DNA of 6,722 nt from Gammaproteobacteria bacterium (GTDB lineage Bacteria > Pseudomonadota > Gammaproteobacteria > Steroidobacterales > Steroidobacteraceae), in contig JASHTN010000304.1 of the NCBI GenBank assembly GCA_030040525.1, positions 1-6,722 of the forward strand, read 5' to 3'. This document shows, in pieces, positions 5,331 to 6,722 of the stretch. Both the position numbers and the translations under genes were made by a program. Under the pieces are notes generated by a model. The model searched no databases and had not been told where the DNA came from. It saw only the letters and a list, made by a program, of their open reading frames with translations. The first letter of the stretch is position 1. Every line of letters starts with the position of its first letter.

Positions 5331-6722
5331 ATGCACGCGATGAGGCACCTCATGCATACCGCCGCCGCCAGTCATGGCGCCGCACGCACGCTGCGGGCCG
5401 CCGCGCTTGCCGCGGTGCTCGCGGCGCTCGCCGCCTGCAGCTCGTCCGGCGGCACCGGCGTCTCGGTCAACCAGGTGGCCTCGGCGCCGAGCGCCGCGCA
5501 GACCTACACCGGACCGCCGGCGCAGAACGCCGACATCCTCGCCTTCCAGAACGATCTCTGGATCAACATCATTCCTTCCGACCGCTGCGGCGGCTGCCAC
5601 CACCAGGGCGGGCAGTCGCCCCAGTTCGCGCGCTCGGATAACGTCAATCTCGCCTACCAGGCGATCAGTCCGCTGGTGAGCCTCACCAACCCGAGCCAGT
5701 CGACCATCGTGCTGAAGGTCGGCGGCGGTCATAACTGCTGGGTCGCGGATCCTTCGGCGTGCGCCGCAACAATGCTGCAGTGGATCGAGAACTGGCTCGG
5801 GCAGGGCTCGGCGTCCCTCACCACTGTGACGCTGGTCGCGCCGCCGGTGCAGGCCGCAGGCGGCGGCAAGCAGTTCCCGGCCGATCCGACCGTGGGCAAT
5901 CCGAGCTACGAGAGCACGATCTACCCGATCGTGACCAAGTTCTGCTCGGGCTGCCACAACCCGAGCTCGAGCAGCCCGCAGCAGCCGTACTTCGCCGACC
6001 CGAACCCGGCCGACATCGATGCGGCCTACCTCGCGGCGCAGCCGAAGATCGACCTGGCACAGCCCAACCAGTCGCGCTTCTACGAGCGCCTCGCCGACGA
6101 CTACCACCACTGCTGGGCCTCACCGAGCTCGAACGGCGCGCCCGACTGCCCGGCGAGCGCCGCGACCATGCTCGCCGCCATCACTGCGTTCGCCAACGGC
6201 ATCCCGGTGACGCCCATCAATCCGAACCTCGTGGTATCGGACGCGACGACGCTCGAGCAGGGCACGATCGCCGCCGGCGGCAGCCGTTACGAGGGCTCGA
6301 TCATCGCCAAGTACATGTTCGAGACCGGCCAGGGCTCGACCGCCTACGACACCAGCGGCGTGACGCCGGAGGCGGACCTGACGCTCTCGGGCAACGTCAG
6401 CTGGTCGAGCGCCTGGGGCCTGATTTTCGGCCAGGGCGGCGCGGCGCAGGCCTCGACGGGCTCCAGCCAGAAATTCACCACCATGATCCAGTCGACCGGC
6501 GAGTACTCGATCGAGGTGTGGGCGGCGCCCGCCAACGTCACCCAGACCAACGCCTGGCTCGTCAGCTACTCCGGCAGCAATACGACGCGCAACATGACGC
6601 TCGGCCAGGCGGCCGAGCAGTATGAGGGCTTCACGCGCAGCAGCTCCACCAACACCGCCGGTACGCCGCCGCTCGTGACCACGACCGCGAATGGCGCGGC
6701 GCAGGCGGCCATGCAGCATATC
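5331..6722 (+). CDS. Lipoprotein with two cytochrome-like modules and a LamG domain (partial, 3' end beyond right edge)
   Basis: This frame is open from ATG 5331 to the window edge, 464 residues without a stop. The signal ends in the lipobox LAAC with Cys36 lipidated, followed by SSSGG. Module A (about 66-157) has RCGGCHHQGG with heme site 86-90, then HNCW at 134-137 and ATM with Met148. Module B (about 190-290) has CSGCHNP at 205-209, HHCW at 259-262 and ATM with Met280. Both share AY.A..P...L..P.QS between the heme and H-x-C-W, so they are an internal duplication. The Met lies 62 and 75 residues after the first heme Cys, a spacing compatible with a class I cytochrome axial ligand. From about 320, KYMFETGQGSTAYDTSG, LSGNVSW, GEYSIEVWAAP (Glu395 onward) and WLVSYSG..TTRNMTLGQ are a LamG/concanavalin-like fold, usually a binding domain for sugars or proteins. 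Twelve bases separate it from the preceding gene, hence the same operon. The overall function is unknown. Confidence 0.87.
   Translation, partial: MHAMRHLMHTAAASHGAARTLRAAALAAVLAALAACSSSGGTGVSVNQVASAPSAAQTYTGPPAQNADILAFQNDLWINIIPSDRCGGCHHQGGQSPQFARSDNVNLAYQAISPLVSLTNPSQSTIVLKVGGGHNCWVADPSACAATMLQWIENWLGQGSASLTTVTLVAPPVQAAGGGKQFPADPTVGNPSYESTIYPIVTKFCSGCHNPSSSSPQQPYFADPNPADIDAAYLAAQPKIDLAQPNQSRFYERLADDYHHCWASPSSNGAPDCPASAATMLAAITAFANGIPVTPINPNLVVSDATTLEQGTIAAGGSRYEGSIIAKYMFETGQGSTAYDTSGVTPEADLTLSGNVSWSSAWGLIFGQGGAAQASTGSSQKFTTMIQSTGEYSIEVWAAPANVTQTNAWLVSYSGSNTTRNMTLGQAAEQYEGFTRSSSTNTAGTPPLVTTTANGAAQAAMQHI

Noticed and set aside
4412..5641. A 409-codon plus-strand frame across the DUF1588-like gene and into the next gene
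   Set aside because: It is Arg/Gln/His-rich, has no signal or motif, and crosses the boundary between two well-supported genes.
5759..6625. A 288-codon plus-strand frame inside the cytochrome-LamG gene
   Set aside because: The competing frame contains the heme motifs, lipobox and LamG pattern. This one is an Arg-rich shadow.

Overview
The window is GC-rich (about two-thirds G+C by eye) and fully packed with bacterial genes. It encodes five cell-envelope proteins and no RNA genes, mobile elements or CRISPR. The lipoprotein signal peptides, the outer-membrane beta-barrel proteins ending in Phe and the Shine-Dalgarno sites point to a Gram-negative bacterium. The SH3-plus-barrel protein beside a barrel lipoprotein resembles pairs known from high-GC Gammaproteobacteria and myxobacteria. 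A gammaproteobacterium (for example a Steroidobacter- or Nevskia-like lineage) is my best guess, not a demonstrated assignment.

Layout: two divergent transcription units flank a control region at about 3756-4103. Leftward (minus strand), in order of transcription: (1) a large lipoprotein related to the alpha subunit of hydrazine synthase (HzsA-related: beta-propeller, middle domain with a CNGCH heme site, C-terminal CX3CH site), 3755-1086; (2) a secreted protein with an SH3-like domain and a beta-barrel, 1138-317; (3) a barrel lipoprotein cut by the left edge, 347-1. The three genes overlap end to start, so they form one operon. Rightward (plus strand): (4) a 404-residue secreted monoheme protein resembling the DUF1592/DUF1588/DUF1585 proteins of planctomycete-type cytochromes, 4104-5318; (5) twelve bases later, a lipoprotein with two tandem cytochrome-like modules followed by a LamG (concanavalin-like) domain, running off the right edge, 5331-6722.

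How they may work together: the three proteins around the divergent promoter region (1, 4, 5) carry five candidate covalent-heme motifs, and all are predicted to be exported. Two are lipoproteins and one has an ordinary Sec signal. Genes 2 and 3 would supply outer-membrane barrels. The simplest reading is an envelope-located, heme-containing module with a carbohydrate- or surface-binding LamG part, anchored at the outer membrane. The substrate is unknown. The HzsB/HzsC partners of true hydrazine synthase are not in the window, so anammox-type hydrazine synthesis is not claimed.

The control region (about 350 bases) holds a plausible -10 element for the plus-strand operon, a CRP/FNR-like dyad, and two GC-rich inverted repeats; none is certain.
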